Part shown: one piece after another, positions 34,595 to 44,666 of the stretch
How positions within the stretch are numbered: the first letter of the stretch is position 1
Layout of the letters: each line of letters opens with the position of its first letter
Source: an alpha proteobacterium U9-1i
GTDB lineage: Bacteria > Pseudomonadota > Alphaproteobacteria > Caulobacterales > Aquidulcibacteraceae
Assembly (NCBI GenBank): GCA_000974665.1
Contig: BBSY01000003.1
Location: forward strand, 496,001-560,000
Reading direction: 5' to 3'
Length of the DNA: 64,000 bases
Made by a program: the position numbers and the translations under genes
The notes under the pieces: model-generated
Seen by the model: only the letters and a program-made list of their open reading frames with translations
What the model was told of the DNA's origin: nothing
Databases searched by the model: none

Positions 34595-36136
34595 CTATTT
34601 TTTCTCGCGCAGAAACGCCGGCAGGTTGTCGCCGAAGCCTTGCACTTGTGGGCCGCCTTCGTTGCGTCGTTCGGGACGTAGCGGGCGATCTTCGCGCGGC
34701 CGATCTTCGCGCGGACGGTCTTCCCTCGGCCGTTCTTGCCTCGGCCGTTCTGTGCGCTCAGGCCGTTCTTGCCTTGCCTCATGCGGTTCGGCTTTCACCG
34801 GCTCGGTGCCAGCTTCGCCGCGACTGTCGTCGCGTTTCATGTAGCGCTGCTTTTTCTCGCTCAGCCGTTTGCCGTGCTCGCGCTTCAGCTCTTCGGCGCG
34901 ACGTCCGCGGCCGCCGCTATCGCGCGGATCGCCTAATGACGCTTCAGGCAAGCCTTCGATCTCGGCCTTTTCAATTTTCCGGCCCATCAATTGTTCGATG
35001 GCGGCGACGCTTTTGATGTCGCTTGGGCCGACCAATGTGAAGGCGGCGCCTAGACGACCGGCACGGCCCGTGCGGCCGATACGGTGGACGTAATCGTCGG
35101 CGTGACGCGGCGGTTCGTAATTGAAGACGTGGCTCACGTCTGGAATGTCGAGCCCGCGTGCGGCGACGTCGGACGCGATGAGGAATTGTAGCTCGCCGGA
35201 GCGAAAGCGGTCGAGTGTTTTGGTCCGCAGCGATTGATCAAGGTCGCCATGGATCGGCGACGCGTTGAAGCCGTGGCGTTTCAGGCTTTGAGCGACGACG
35301 TCCACGTCGGTTTTGCGATTGCAGAAGATGATGCCGTTCTTGACGTTGGCGGTCTGCATTGTTGCGCGCAGGGCGGCGCGACGCGTACGCGGGTCGCCAC
35401 CTGGGAGCATCACCACGCGCTGATCGATGGTCGTCGCGGCCGTTGCCGGTTTGGAAACTTCGATGCGCTTGGGGCTGGAAAGAAACTGTTCGGTGAGGCG
35501 CGTGATCTCAGGCGGCATCGTCGCGGAAAAGAACAGCGTCTGCCGCGTGAACGGCGTTAGTTTGAAGATGCGCTCGATGTCGGGGATGAAGCCCATGTCG
35601 AGCATGCGGTCGGCTTCGTCGACCACCATCACCTGCACACCTGTCAGCAAGAGTTTGCCGCGCTCGAAATGGTCAAGTAGGCGGCCGGGTGTTGCGATGA
35701 GGACGTCAACGCCGCGTGCGAGCAGCGCATCTTGATCGCCGAAAGACACGCCGCCAATCAACAGCGCCTTCGTCAACTTTTGATATTTGCCGTATTTGTC
35801 GAACGCGTCGGCCACTTGGGCGGCGAGTTCGCGTGTCGGTTCGAGGATCAACGTGCGCGGCATGCGCGCGCGGGCGCGGCCGGCGGCCAAGATGTCAATC
35901 ATCGGCAGCGTGAAGGATGCCGTTTTGCCGGTGCCGGTTTGGGCTATGCCGAGGATGTCGCGACCCTTGAGCACTTCGGGGATGGCCGCTGCCTGGATCG
36001 GCGTTGGGGTGTTGTAGCCGGTCTCATGAACCGCGCGCAGCGTGTCGGCGGACAAGCCTAAATCGTCGAAGGTGACGCCGGGTTGAGCGGCGGCTTGTGC
36101 TTCTTGGGCGTCGGAAGACGCGATGTCAGAACTCAT
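34595..36136 (-). CDS. DEAD-box RNA helicase (RhlE-like)
   Basis: ATP-dependent RNA helicase of 513 residues. The motifs are in order: Walker A AQTGTGKT (65-72), DEAD (173-176) in VVDEADRMLD, SAT, and HRIGRTGRAG, in the RecA1-RecA2 core of about 390 residues. The C-terminal 110 residues are low-complexity and basic (repeats of RPRED), a tail that usually binds RNA. Such helicases act in ribosome assembly or cold adaptation. Stop codon three bases from the convergent aldehyde dehydrogenase stop. Confidence 0.95.
   Translation of the reverse strand: MSSDIASSDAQEAQAAAQPGVTFDDLGLSADTLRAVHETGYNTPTPIQAAAIPEVLKGRDILGIAQTGTGKTASFTLPMIDILAAGRARARMPRTLILEPTRELAAQVADAFDKYGKYQKLTKALLIGGVSFGDQDALLARGVDVLIATPGRLLDHFERGKLLLTGVQVMVVDEADRMLDMGFIPDIERIFKLTPFTRQTLFFSATMPPEITRLTEQFLSSPKRIEVSKPATAATTIDQRVVMLPGGDPRTRRAALRATMQTANVKNGIIFCNRKTDVDVVAQSLKRHGFNASPIHGDLDQSLRTKTLDRFRSGELQFLIASDVAARGLDIPDVSHVFNYEPPRHADDYVHRIGRTGRAGRLGAAFTLVGPSDIKSVAAIEQLMGRKIEKAEIEGLPEASLGDPRDSGGRGRRAEELKREHGKRLSEKKQRYMKRDDSRGEAGTEPVKAEPHEARQERPERTERPRQERPREDRPREDRPREDRPLRPERRNEGGPQVQGFGDNLPAFLREKK
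34686..34760 (-). repeat. 15-base tandem repeats in the helicase tail
   Basis: Five in-frame 15-base units (34686-34700, 34701-34715 and so on to 34760), read on the minus strand, encode repeats of the RPRED type in the Arg/Glu-rich helicase tail. The first two are nearly identical and the later ones more diverged. Confidence 0.75.
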
Positions 36137-36332
36137 TCAATCTCACTCGCGCCGGCCTCGTCTCGTTTGGCAGGCCGGTCGCTTGGTTGGCGCTTCGGCG
36201 TCGCGTCACGGGTTGACGGGAGCCTTGAGCGAAAGGGCGCACGCCCTCTCGGCGCGCACAACGGACCAGCGGGAGATGGTGGATTCCGGGGGAAAAGTCA
36301 ACGCGAGGCGCTGAAAGCAATAGGTTTTCGCC

Positions 36333-38360
36333 TCAGATGTCCACGTCGGCGGCCACAAAGCTCGCGTTGGCTTGGATATAATTGAAGCGCAGCTCAGCCT
36401 TCTTGCCCATCAGGGTTTCGACCAAACCTTCGAAATCGAGCGCGTCCTCGTCGGTCAGGACAACGCGCGCCAGCGTGCGCGTGGCTGGGTTCATGGTCGT
36501 TTGCTTCAAATCCGCCGGCATCATTTCGCCCAGACCTTTGAAGCGACCGATGTCCACTTTCTTGCCCTTGAGCGGTCCTTCGATCAGCGCGTTTTTGTGC
36601 GCATCGTCCCGCGCGTAAATGTTCTCCTTGCCGGCGGTGATGCGATAGAGGGGCGGCAGCGCCAGATAGAGCCGGCCCGCTTTGATGAGACCCGGCATCT
36701 GCTTGTGGAAGTACGTGATGAGCAACGACGCGATGTGGGCGCCGTCAACGTCGGCGTCAGTCATGATAATGATGCGCTCGTAGCGAAGGTCATCGGCTCG
36801 GAATTTCGAGCCGGTCCGCACGCCGAGTGCGAGCGCCAGATCGCTCAGTTCCTGATTGCCAGCGGCCTTCTCGCCACCGGCGCTGGCGACATTCAAAATT
36901 TTGCCGCGCAACGGAAGGATGGCTTGGGTTTCGCGATTGCGTGCTTGTTTGGCGGAGCCGCCCGCGGAGTCCCCTTCGACGATAAAAAGCTCCGTGTTGG
37001 CCATGCCCGCATTGGCGCAATCGGCGAGCTTGCCCGGCAAACGCAGGCGCTTTGTCGCGGACTGACGCGAAACTTCCTTTTCCTTTCGCCGCTTCACGCG
37101 GTCTTCGGCCTGTTGGATCGCCCACTCGACCAGACGCTGCGCGTCCGCGGGACGTGCGGCGAGCCAGTGATCAAACGGATCGCGGACGGCTTGCTCGACG
37201 ATCTTCGCGGCTTCCGTGGAGACGAGGCGGCCTTTGGTTTGGCCTTCGAATTGCGGGTCCTTGATGAACACCGAGCAGAGCGCGGCCGCCGTGTTCATCA
37301 CGTCTTCCGGCGAGATCAGTGCGGCTTTGCGATCGCCTTTGAGTTCCGCGTAAGCCTTCAGGCCTTTCGCGAGGGCGCTGCGTAAGCCCGCCTCGTGAAA
37401 GCCGCCGTCTGGTGTGTAGATCGTGTTGCAGTACGAGCGCAAAAAACCATCGGCCTCGCCAAAGCCATCGGCAATCCACGCCACCGCCCATTCAACGCGG
37501 CCATGACCGGCCTTCTCCGTGGAGCCGACAAACGCTTCGTTCACGACCGCGCGTTTGTCCTTGATGAGTGCGGCCAAGAAGTCGGCGAGACCATTTGGAA
37601 AGTGCAGGATCGCTTCTGCGGGCGTGTCGTCCTTGATGCGCGACGGATCGCACTTCCAGCGAATCTGTACACCGCGTTGCAAATAGGCTTTCGAGCGCGC
37701 CATTTGAAACAGACGCGCGGGCTTAAACGCCGCGCCTTCGCCGAAAATCTGCGGATCGGGATGGAAGCGCACGCTTGTGCCGCGGCGATTGTGCGCGGGG
37801 CCTACTTCAACAAGCTTGCTTGTTGGCGCGCCGCGCGAAAACGTTTGGCGGTAGAGTTTGCGGTCGCGCGCGACCTCCACCTCAACGCGATCGGACAAAG
37901 CGTTCACGACCGAAACGCCAACGCCGTGCAAGCCGCCCGATGTGTGGTAGACTTTGTCTGAAAATTTTCCGCCCGCATGCAGCACGGTCATAATTATTTC
38001 GAGCGCGGACTTTTTCGGGAATTTCGGATGCGGGTCGATCGGCATGCCGCGACCGTTGTCGGTGACGCGCAGCGCGCCATCGGCCTCAAGTTCGACCTCG
38101 ATGCGGTCAGCGAAGCCCGCAACCGCTTCATCCATCGAATTGTCGAGCACTTCGGCGAAGAGGTGATGCAGCGCACGTTCATCGACGCCGCCAATGTACA
38201 TCCCTGGCCGCTTGCGGACGGGCTCAAGCCCCTCAAGGACCTCAATATCTTTGGCGGTATAGCCGCCGGGTTTGGCGTCACCGGGCCCGCCAAATAGGCC
38301 TTCTTCCCACAAGTTCTTGTCGGCCATTTGGGTTTGCTGCTTCTGCTGCGCGACTTTCAT
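36333..38360 (-). CDS. parE: DNA topoisomerase IV subunit B (ParE)
   Basis: ATPase subunit of topoisomerase IV, which decatenates daughter chromosomes with ParC. The sequence from 38360 gives 675 residues (664 from ATG 38327). Length and features fit ParE rather than GyrB. It has a GHKL ATPase domain (EVLDNSMDEAVAG; TDNGRGMPIDPHP; HTSGGLHGVGVSVVNAL), the transducer, and the TOPRIM domain (EGDSAGGSAKQARN, TDADVDGAHI). Start uncertain: ATG 38360 has AGG seven bases upstream; ATG 38327 matches the usual N-terminus MADK. Confidence 0.95.
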   Translation of the reverse strand: MKVAQQKQQTQMADKNLWEEGLFGGPGDAKPGGYTAKDIEVLEGLEPVRKRPGMYIGGVDERALHHLFAEVLDNSMDEAVAGFADRIEVELEADGALRVTDNGRGMPIDPHPKFPKKSALEIIMTVLHAGGKFSDKVYHTSGGLHGVGVSVVNALSDRVEVEVARDRKLYRQTFSRGAPTSKLVEVGPAHNRRGTSVRFHPDPQIFGEGAAFKPARLFQMARSKAYLQRGVQIRWKCDPSRIKDDTPAEAILHFPNGLADFLAALIKDKRAVVNEAFVGSTEKAGHGRVEWAVAWIADGFGEADGFLRSYCNTIYTPDGGFHEAGLRSALAKGLKAYAELKGDRKAALISPEDVMNTAAALCSVFIKDPQFEGQTKGRLVSTEAAKIVEQAVRDPFDHWLAARPADAQRLVEWAIQQAEDRVKRRKEKEVSRQSATKRLRLPGKLADCANAGMANTELFIVEGDSAGGSAKQARNRETQAILPLRGKILNVASAGGEKAAGNQELSDLALALGVRTGSKFRADDLRYERIIIMTDADVDGAHIASLLITYFHKQMPGLIKAGRLYLALPPLYRITAGKENIYARDDAHKNALIEGPLKGKKVDIGRFKGLGEMMPADLKQTTMNPATRTLARVVLTDEDALDFEGLVETLMGKKAELRFNYIQANASFVAADVDI

Positions 38361-38561
38361 CTGCTGCCTCATAAGCGGAGTCGAACCTGCATTCGCAAGC
38401 GCGTTCGGTGAAAAGCAGGTTAAAGCGGCGGCAAGAGGGTACCGGTTGTGCTTCCCGCGGCACACGTTTTGGCTTTGCGACTGGTCAGCGTGCAACTGGC
38501 GGGGCGTCGCACATACATCCGTCTCGGTCGCGGCCTGGTGGTCGCGCTAGTGGAGCTCAAA

Positions 38562-39065
38562 ATGAAAAAGACGACTCTGATCTCGGCGCTTGCGGCAGCT
38601 GCGATGTTCGCCCCTGGAATGGCGAATGCGCAGGGCCTCTATGCTGGCGCCGGCTACACGCATATTGACGGCGAAGGCGCTGATGTTGGCGGCGTTACAG
38701 CGCGGCTAGGCTACCGTGCAAATGCGAACTTTGGGGTCGAAGGAGAGGCCGTTCTCGGTACGGTTGACGACGAGGTGTCCGGCGTCACCCTCGAGTTGGA
38801 GAATGCTTATGCCGTGTACGGCGTGGGCTTTGCGCCGTTGGGCGCGAACACGGACCTGTTTGGTCGTGTCGGTTACGCAAGCTTTGAAGTGTCGGGTTCG
38901 CTTGGTCCGCTCACCGTGACGGAGGAAGCGGACGGGGTCGCGTTCGGCGCGGGCATTCAGCATTTCTTCGCCGGCAACATCGGCGTACGCGCCGAGTTTA
39001 CGCGCGTCGAAGGCGATGAGGGCGGCCTGAACACCTATGGCGTTTCCGGCATCGTTCGCTTCTGA
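38562..39065 (+). CDS. Outer membrane beta-barrel protein, copy 1
   Basis: A 167-residue OmpA/OmpX-like eight-strand barrel. An N-terminal signal peptide (MKKTTLISALAAAAMFA, cleaved after about MANA) is followed by alternating hydrophobic/polar strands (GLYAGAGYTH, ARLGYRANANFGVEGEA) and a terminal Phe in SGIVRF, the usual outer-membrane insertion signal. The function is unknown; likely an outer-membrane structural or adaptation protein. A second paralogue follows after 183 bases. The gene is divergent from parE. Confidence 0.88.
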   Translation: MKKTTLISALAAAAMFAPGMANAQGLYAGAGYTHIDGEGADVGGVTARLGYRANANFGVEGEAVLGTVDDEVSGVTLELENAYAVYGVGFAPLGANTDLFGRVGYASFEVSGSLGPLTVTEEADGVAFGAGIQHFFAGNIGVRAEFTRVEGDEGGLNTYGVSGIVRF

Positions 39066-39077
39066 GCGATCTGAACG

Positions 39078-39106
39078 GATGGGCCGGTGGTTGCCACCGG
39101 CCCATC
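39078..39106 (+). terminator. Strong 13-bp hairpin after barrel gene 1
   Basis: A perfect 13-base-pair stem (GATGGGCCGGTGG pairing with CCACCGGCCCATC) with a three-base loop starts 12 bases after the stop. The following bases are TTGG, so a T-run is lacking; it may act as an imperfect terminator or protect the mRNA 3' end. Confidence 0.55.
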
Positions 39107-39248
39107 TTGGAGCGTGTGTGGCGTTTGCGACGCACAGGCGCCTAACGGTCCCGTAACTCACGGATTTTCCTCGGAAAGAACACATCCTGCGCCGATCTGG
39201 GCGGTCCCAGTGCGGGCGGGGATGTTTTGCATAACGAGGACAAAGACC

Positions 39249-39746
39249 ATGAAGAAGATCGCACTCGCCGCCGCTACGGCGGCTATCGCCGCTTTCGCCA
39301 GTCCGGCCGCTGCTCAAGGCGCTCCACGCTCCTGGTACGCTGGCGCAGGCTACACGCACTATGATTTCGAAAATGCTGAAGTCGGCGGCGTGACCGGCCG
39401 GCTTGGCTATCGCATGCACCCGAACTTCGCCGTCGAGGGCGAAGGCACCATTGGTACGAGCGACGACGATAACGCCGAACTAAATGGCGCCTATGGCGTC
39501 TACGGCGTGGGCATTCTTCCTGTCTCGCCGAGCGTCGATCTGTTTGGGCGCGTTGGATACCAGCAGGTCGAGGTTGATGGCGTGGGTCCGGTCGCTGACA
39601 TCGACGAGGACGGAGTCGGATATGGCGCAGGCGCGAACTTCCGCGTGAGCGATCGCTTCGGCATCCGCGGTGAGTACACGCGCCTTGATACGGGCGAAGA
39701 TTCCGACGCCGACACGTTCTCGATTGGCGGCGTGGTAAACTTCTAA
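39249..39746 (+). CDS. Outer membrane beta-barrel protein, copy 2
   Basis: A 165-residue paralogue of the preceding barrel protein. Signal peptide MKKIALAAATAAIAAFASPAAA is followed by the same strand plan (WYAGAGYTHYDF, GRLGYRMHPNFAVEGEG, DLFGRVGYQQVEV, RFGIRGEYTRLDTG, ending GGVVNF). Extracellular loops differ from copy 1, being more acidic (DDDNAE, DIDEDG). The pair arose by tandem duplication. ATG preceded by GAGGACAAAGACC. A hairpin terminator follows 24 bases after the stop. Confidence 0.88.
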   Translation: MKKIALAAATAAIAAFASPAAAQGAPRSWYAGAGYTHYDFENAEVGGVTGRLGYRMHPNFAVEGEGTIGTSDDDNAELNGAYGVYGVGILPVSPSVDLFGRVGYQQVEVDGVGPVADIDEDGVGYGAGANFRVSDRFGIRGEYTRLDTGEDSDADTFSIGGVVNF

Positions 39747-39770
39747 GTCGCGCACAACATAGGAATAAAC

Positions 39771-39800
39771 AGCGGGCCGGGGTTAAGACCTCGGCCCGCT
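39771..39800 (+). terminator. Hairpin terminator after barrel gene 2
   Basis: AGCGGGCCGGGGT pairs with ACCTCGGCCCGCT (13 pairs including one G-U) around a four-base loop, then CGTTTGCG. It lies between the convergent barrel gene and the transglycosylase gene and could serve both. Confidence 0.55.
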
Positions 39801-39813
39801 CGTTTGCGCGCTG

Positions 39814-40413
39814 CTAAAATGGCCACCAGCTGTTGAGCTGGCGCTCGCAGCGATTGAGCTGTGATTGGTAGGTGTCGCGATAACGCTGCACGCGTTCGGC
39901 CGATGCTTGCAGGCGCTCGTTTCCTTGATACGAACCGCGCCGATAACCGCCGCGCCCTTCGTGGTATGCAAGATAGTGTGAGCGGGCGTCGTCGAAGGCG
40001 ATACCGAGTTCGCGATGCGACGCGCCGCAATACCACGCCACGAAATCCGCGGCGTCACGAAACTCGTCGCGATCAGCGCCATCGTCACCGGCCGCGCGTT
40101 GATACTCCTCCCAAGTGCTGGTGAGCGCTTGCGCGTAGCCGTGTGCGGAGGAGGGGCGCCGGCCTGGGAAGAACAGGAAGCCGCGCCCGCGCGCTGGCCG
40201 CGCATTGTGATCGAAGCCGCTCTCCTGGCGGATGATAGCGAGAACCAAAGCCGGCGGCGCGCCCCAACGGCGTTCGGCGCGGCGCACGGAATCCCACCAG
40301 CTGTCGCGGTTCTCGAACATTTCGCACGCATCGCCCGGATCGTCAGGCGGTTCGGTGGACACGCACGCGGTCACAGATGCGGCCGCGCCGAGAACGAACA
40401 TACGGCGCTTCAT
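39814..40413 (-). CDS. Lytic transglycosylase-like lipoprotein (SLT domain)
   Basis: A 199-residue lipoprotein. The signal peptide is MKRRMFVLGAAASVTAC, with lipobox VTAC ending at Cys17. The mature part contains an SLT-type lysozyme domain with catalytic Glu64 in LAIIRQESGFD, then SSAHGYAQALTSTWEEYQ and a C-terminal ERLQASAERVQRYRD coil. It would cleave glycan strands of peptidoglycan from the periplasmic face of a membrane. ATG at 40413 is chosen because it opens the signal peptide; the upstream extension has no signal sense. Downstream of glnA in the same direction, with a terminator between. Confidence 0.85.
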   Translation of the reverse strand: MKRRMFVLGAAASVTACVSTEPPDDPGDACEMFENRDSWWDSVRRAERRWGAPPALVLAIIRQESGFDHNARPARGRGFLFFPGRRPSSAHGYAQALTSTWEEYQRAAGDDGADRDEFRDAADFVAWYCGASHRELGIAFDDARSHYLAYHEGRGGYRRGSYQGNERLQASAERVQRYRDTYQSQLNRCERQLNSWWPF

Positions 40414-40470
40414 GGGTCGCGCTTTACGGCGCGTCGCGTGTTTGGCCAAGGGCGCGACGCAGCAGCACAC

Positions 40471-40506
40471 AAACAAAACGGGCCGGCGATCGCTCGCCAG
40501 CCCGTT
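40471..40506 (-). terminator. Rho-independent terminator of glnA
   Basis: On the minus strand AACGGGCTGGCGA pairs with TCGCCGGCCCGTT (one mismatch) and is followed by TTTTGTTTGTG. It is placed 25 bases after the glnA stop, so a good intrinsic terminator for glnBA. Confidence 0.82.
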
Positions 40507-40531
40507 CAGCGTCAGCGTTAGGAGGAGCCGC

Positions 40532-41935
40532 CTACGCCTTGTAGTACATGTCGAATTCGACCGGGTGCGGATGGGTTTCGAAGCGGTCGAGTTCTTCCTT
40601 TTTCAGATCAATGTACGCGTCGATCAGATCGTCGGTCATGACGCCGCCCTTCAGGAGGAAGTCGCGATCGCGGTCGAGCGAGGTCAGCGCCTCGCGCAGC
40701 GAACCGGAGACCGTCGGCACGTCCTTCAACTCCTCCGGCGGCAGATCGTAGAGGTTCTTGTCGAGCGGTTCGCCCGGATGGATCTTCTTCTCGATGCCGT
40801 CGAGGCCTGCCATTAGCAGCGCCACGTAGGAGAGATACATGTTGCCGGCTGGATCGGGGAAGCGGACTTCGACGCGCTTGGCCTTCGCACCGGTGCCGTG
40901 CGGAATGCGGCATGAAGCCGAGCGGTTGCGCGCCGAATAGGCGAGCAGAACCGGGGCTTCGTAACCAGGCACGAGACGCTTGTACGAATTGGTCGTCGAG
41001 TTGGTGAACGCGTTGATCGCCTTGGCGTGTTTGATGACGCCGCCGATGTAGTAGAGGCAGTTTTCCGACAGGTCGGCGTAGCGATCGCCGGCGAAGGTGT
41101 TCTTTTCGCCCTTCCAGATCGACATGTGCACGTGCATGCCCGAGCCGTTGTCCTTGTAGTACGGCTTGGGCATGAACGTCGCCGACTTGCCGTAGGACGC
41201 GGCGACCTGATGAATGATGTACTTGTACATATTCATGTTGTCGGCCATGCGCACGAGCGTGTTGAACTTCAGGCCAAGTTCATGCTGCGCGGGCGCCACT
41301 TCGTGGTGATGCTTTTCCGGGCGCATCCCGAGATCGCCCATGATTTGCAACATCTCGCCGCGCATATCCTGCAGGCTGTCGATCGGCGGCACGGGGAAAT
41401 AGCCGCCCTTCGGACCTGGGCGATGGCCCATGTTGCCGCCTTCATATGCACGGCCGGTGTTGTACGGCAGTTCCGTCGAATCGAACGAATAGCCCGTGTT
41501 GTTCGGATCGGTGGACCAGCGCACGTCGTCGAAGACGAAGAATTCGGCTTCAGGTCCGAAATACGCGACATCGCCAGCCCCTGACGATTTCACGTAATTC
41601 TCGGCCTTCTTGGCAATGCCCCGCGGGCAGCGCGAATAAGGTTGCAGCGTGCCCGGCTCGAGGATGTCGCAGAACATCGCAAGCGTCGTCTGCTGAAAGA
41701 AGGGATCGATGTGCGCGCCCGCGGGGTCGGGGCGCATGACCATGTCGCTCTCGTTGATCGCCTTCCAACCGGCGATCGAGGAGCCGTCGAACATCGTGCC
41801 TTCGGTGAAGATGTCCTTGTCGATCATCGACACGTCGAAGGTGACGTGCTGCATCTTTCCCCGCAGATCATTGAAGCGGAGGTCGACGTACTGAACCTCT
41901 TTTTCTTTTATGAGCTTCAGGATTTCGTCGGACAT
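40532..41935 (-). CDS. glnA: Glutamine synthetase, type I
   Basis: Makes glutamine from glutamate, ammonia and ATP; central nitrogen assimilation enzyme, a dodecamer. At 467 residues it is full length. Tyr396 in NLYDLPPEE is the adenylylation site used by GlnE, so regulation by covalent modification is expected. The active-site segments [25 protein letters not shown] and [19 protein letters not shown] are present. Directly downstream of glnB (31 bases), so the two form an operon, ended by an intrinsic terminator. Confidence 0.97.
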   Translation of the reverse strand: MSDEILKLIKEKEVQYVDLRFNDLRGKMQHVTFDVSMIDKDIFTEGTMFDGSSIAGWKAINESDMVMRPDPAGAHIDPFFQQTTLAMFCDILEPGTLQPYSRCPRGIAKKAENYVKSSGAGDVAYFGPEAEFFVFDDVRWSTDPNNTGYSFDSTELPYNTGRAYEGGNMGHRPGPKGGYFPVPPIDSLQDMRGEMLQIMGDLGMRPEKHHHEVAPAQHELGLKFNTLVRMADNMNMYKYIIHQVAASYGKSATFMPKPYYKDNGSGMHVHMSIWKGEKNTFAGDRYADLSENCLYYIGGVIKHAKAINAFTNSTTNSYKRLVPGYEAPVLLAYSARNRSASCRIPHGTGAKAKRVEVRFPDPAGNMYLSYVALLMAGLDGIEKKIHPGEPLDKNLYDLPPEELKDVPTVSGSLREALTSLDRDRDFLLKGGVMTDDLIDAYIDLKKEELDRFETHPHPVEFDMYYKA

Positions 41936-41967
41936 TTACGGCTCCTCGAGTTGATTTGGTCGAATGC

Positions 41968-42339
<372 letters not shown>

Positions 42340-42471
42340 TTACAAGAGGGGCTTTCGGGGGTCGTCATGGGTCGCCGCGGCGTTGGCCGCAGCGGAAATT
42401 CCTGGGCCACGTCTTAGACCCAATCGCGGAGTCGGAAAGGGGCCCGCAACGCCGTTGCTGTAGGCCGGTTC

Positions 42472-42496
42472 CCGGCGCCTCGTTTTCAGGCGCCGG
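42472..42496. repeat. 9-bp perfect inverted repeat between glnB and phosphatase gene
   Basis: CCGGCGCCT pairs with AGGCGCCGG around CGTTTTC in the 248-base divergent gap. It could form a hairpin in a phosphatase transcript or be a regulator site. The rest of the gap shows no clear promoter. Confidence 0.4.
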
Positions 42497-42554
42497 CGCC
42501 CGTTTCGGTGGCGCTTCCGGTCTGGGCGCCCGTGTCTGCTAGGATGGGATCGAA

Positions 42555-43127
42555 ATGACCCGTCTGTTCCTTATTCGTCACGCCGAACCGGTCACCGCCT
42601 GGGGCGCAGATGACCCCGATCCGGGCCTCTCTCCGCTCGGGCGCGTTCAAGCACGAGCGGTGGGGGAAGCGCTGATAGGCCTGGGGGTGAGCCATATTGC
42701 GTCTTCGCCCATGAAGCGATGCTTGGAGACGGCGGCCCCGCTGGTCGCGGCAACTGGCCTGACCCTCACGCGTGAACCCCGCGTGAGTGAGGTTGCTGCG
42801 CCGGTCGGCGTTATCGATCGGCGCGCGTGGCTTCGCGAAAACTTCGTTTGGAGCGACGGCGCCGCGCGACGGGATTGGGCGCATGTTGATCCGTCGCTCC
42901 GTGAATGGCGCGCGCGCGTGATCGAAGCGCTGCACGACATGCCTGGCGGCGCCGCGATCTTCTCTCACTTCATCGCGATCAATGCCGCCTTGAGCGCGGC
43001 GCTCAAGCGTGAAGAGACAATTGTGCACCGCCCGGCGCATGCGTCGATCATAGAAATCGAGCGCGAGGGCGATGCGCTTCGGCTCGTGAGGCTCGGCGCA
43101 GAGATGAACAGCGACGACGTACGATGA
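42555..43127 (+). CDS. Histidine phosphatase family protein
   Basis: A 190-residue phosphatase of the histidine (phosphoglycerate mutase-like) superfamily. The catalytic RHA appears as LIRHAEPV (residues 7-14), with a second histidine in AIFSHFIAINAAL near 135. The sequence RVQARAVGEAL and SSPMKRCLETA are typical. The substrate is unknown. The stop overlaps the start of the NAD(P)HX repair gene (ATGA), so they are coupled. Confidence 0.88.
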   Translation: MTRLFLIRHAEPVTAWGADDPDPGLSPLGRVQARAVGEALIGLGVSHIASSPMKRCLETAAPLVAATGLTLTREPRVSEVAAPVGVIDRRAWLRENFVWSDGAARRDWAHVDPSLREWRARVIEALHDMPGGAAIFSHFIAINAALSAALKREETIVHRPAHASIIEIEREGDALRLVRLGAEMNSDDVR

Positions 43128-44590
43128 CCAAGGAAATCATAAGCACCGAACAAATGCGTGCAATCGATGCCGCTTGCGCAGGCGCCGGAACGCCGACGCG
43201 TGTGTTGATGGAGAATGCGGGCCAAGCCGTCGTTCACGCGATCACCGATCGTTTCGCGCCACAGCCCACGGCCGTGCTGTGCGGCCCGGGAAACAACGGC
43301 GGCGATGGGTGGGTGGCGGCGCGTTTGCTGCGCGAACGCGGTTGGCCGGTATGGGTCGAGACGCTGACGCCGCGCGACTCATTGCAGGGCGATTCTGCCG
43401 AGGCGGCGCGCGCGTTCGGCGGCGACGTTCGCGCTCTGGGCGACGGCGCTCCGGCGGAGCTTTACGTGGATGCGTTGTTTGGCGCCGGCCTTTCGCGCCC
43501 GTTAGAGGGTGAAGCGCTGCGTCTCGCGCAGCGTTTACCCGCCGAATGCGTTGTGGCGGTGGATGTGCCAAGCGGGTTGGATGGCGATACGGCGCAGGCG
43601 CTGGGAGAGGCGTGTTTTCGCGCAGTTCTGACAGTAACTTTTGTGCGCAAGAAGCCGGCGCACGTGCTGATGCCCGGCCGCGTATTGTGCGGCGAGATTG
43701 TCGTCGCCGATATCGGTGCATCGGATGAGACCGTGGCGGCTCAGCACGTTGCGCTTTGGGAAAATGATCCCGCTCTCTGGACGTTGCCATGGCCGGATGA
43801 TGATACGCACAAGCACGTACGTGGGCACGCGGTCGTCGCGAGCGGTGGCCGCGCGCGAACCGGCGCGGCGCGGCTCTCCGCGCGTGCCGCGCTTCGCATG
43901 GGGGCAGGGCTGGTTACGGTGCTCTCTCCCACAGACGCTGTGGCGGAAAATGCGGCGCAGCTGACGGCGGTAATGCTGCGCGAGGTGTCGGAAGGCGCTT
44001 ACGCGGACGCCGCGCGCAACGCGCAAGCGCTGTTGATCGGTCCGGCGTTTGGCACCACCAACGCGCACTACGATCTGCTTAGTTCGGCCATCAACACCAA
44101 CGGGCGTTGTCCGCTTGTGTTGGATGCCGATGCGATCACACTGCTCTCCCCGCTCACGCACGGCCTTGAAGCGGACGACGTGCTCACGCCCCACGTTGGA
44201 GAATTTCGTCGCGCATTTCCGGGCGTGCTCTCGGCGAGCGAAACGCGTGTGGATGCCGCGCGCGCGGCGGCGCGCTACGCGCGATGTGTCGTGTTGCTTA
44301 AGGGACCCGACACAGTCATTGCGGCGCCCGACGGGCGCGCCGTGGTCAACACAACCGGCACGGCCTTCTTGGCAACCGCCGGCTCCGGGGACGTGCTCGC
44401 CGGCTTCATTGCGGGGCTTATGGCCCAGGGCATGTCCGGATTTGACGCCGCATGCGCCGGCGCGTGGTTGCACGGACGTTGCGGCGAACTGGCCGGCCCT
44501 GGCCTGATCGCCGAGGATCTCAGCGAGATTTTACCTGCAATACTCAACACCTTGGCGCCGAACCGGCTCCGCGGAGGCCTCCTCGACTGA
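43124..44590 (+). CDS. nnr: Bifunctional NAD(P)HX epimerase/dehydratase
   Basis: Repairs damaged hydrated NADH and NADPH. The N-terminal YjeF_N epimerase domain (residues 1-210, GPGNNGGDGWVAARLL) is fused to a C-terminal ADP-dependent dehydratase domain of the ribokinase-like type (from about 220; AGSGDVLAGFIAGLMAQG near 416-433 holds the catalytic aspartate). At 488 residues the fusion is complete. It overlaps the phosphatase gene by four bases and is followed 76 bases later by a membrane protein gene. Confidence 0.94.
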   Translation: MTKEIISTEQMRAIDAACAGAGTPTRVLMENAGQAVVHAITDRFAPQPTAVLCGPGNNGGDGWVAARLLRERGWPVWVETLTPRDSLQGDSAEAARAFGGDVRALGDGAPAELYVDALFGAGLSRPLEGEALRLAQRLPAECVVAVDVPSGLDGDTAQALGEACFRAVLTVTFVRKKPAHVLMPGRVLCGEIVVADIGASDETVAAQHVALWENDPALWTLPWPDDDTHKHVRGHAVVASGGRARTGAARLSARAALRMGAGLVTVLSPTDAVAENAAQLTAVMLREVSEGAYADAARNAQALLIGPAFGTTNAHYDLLSSAINTNGRCPLVLDADAITLLSPLTHGLEADDVLTPHVGEFRRAFPGVLSASETRVDAARAAARYARCVVLLKGPDTVIAAPDGRAVVNTTGTAFLATAGSGDVLAGFIAGLMAQGMSGFDAACAGAWLHGRCGELAGPGLIAEDLSEILPAILNTLAPNRLRGGLLD

Positions 44591-44666
44591 GCAGCGCCTG
44601 TTTCCCGCCTCGGTTTTGCGTTAACAGGACTTCCGGGACACACGCGGGGCTTCGGGGAGACCGTTC

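Noticed and set aside
36273-36301. TTGACT in front of the DEAD-box helicase gene on the minus strand
   Set aside because: The matching -10 (CATCTC) is too weak; left out as a promoter.
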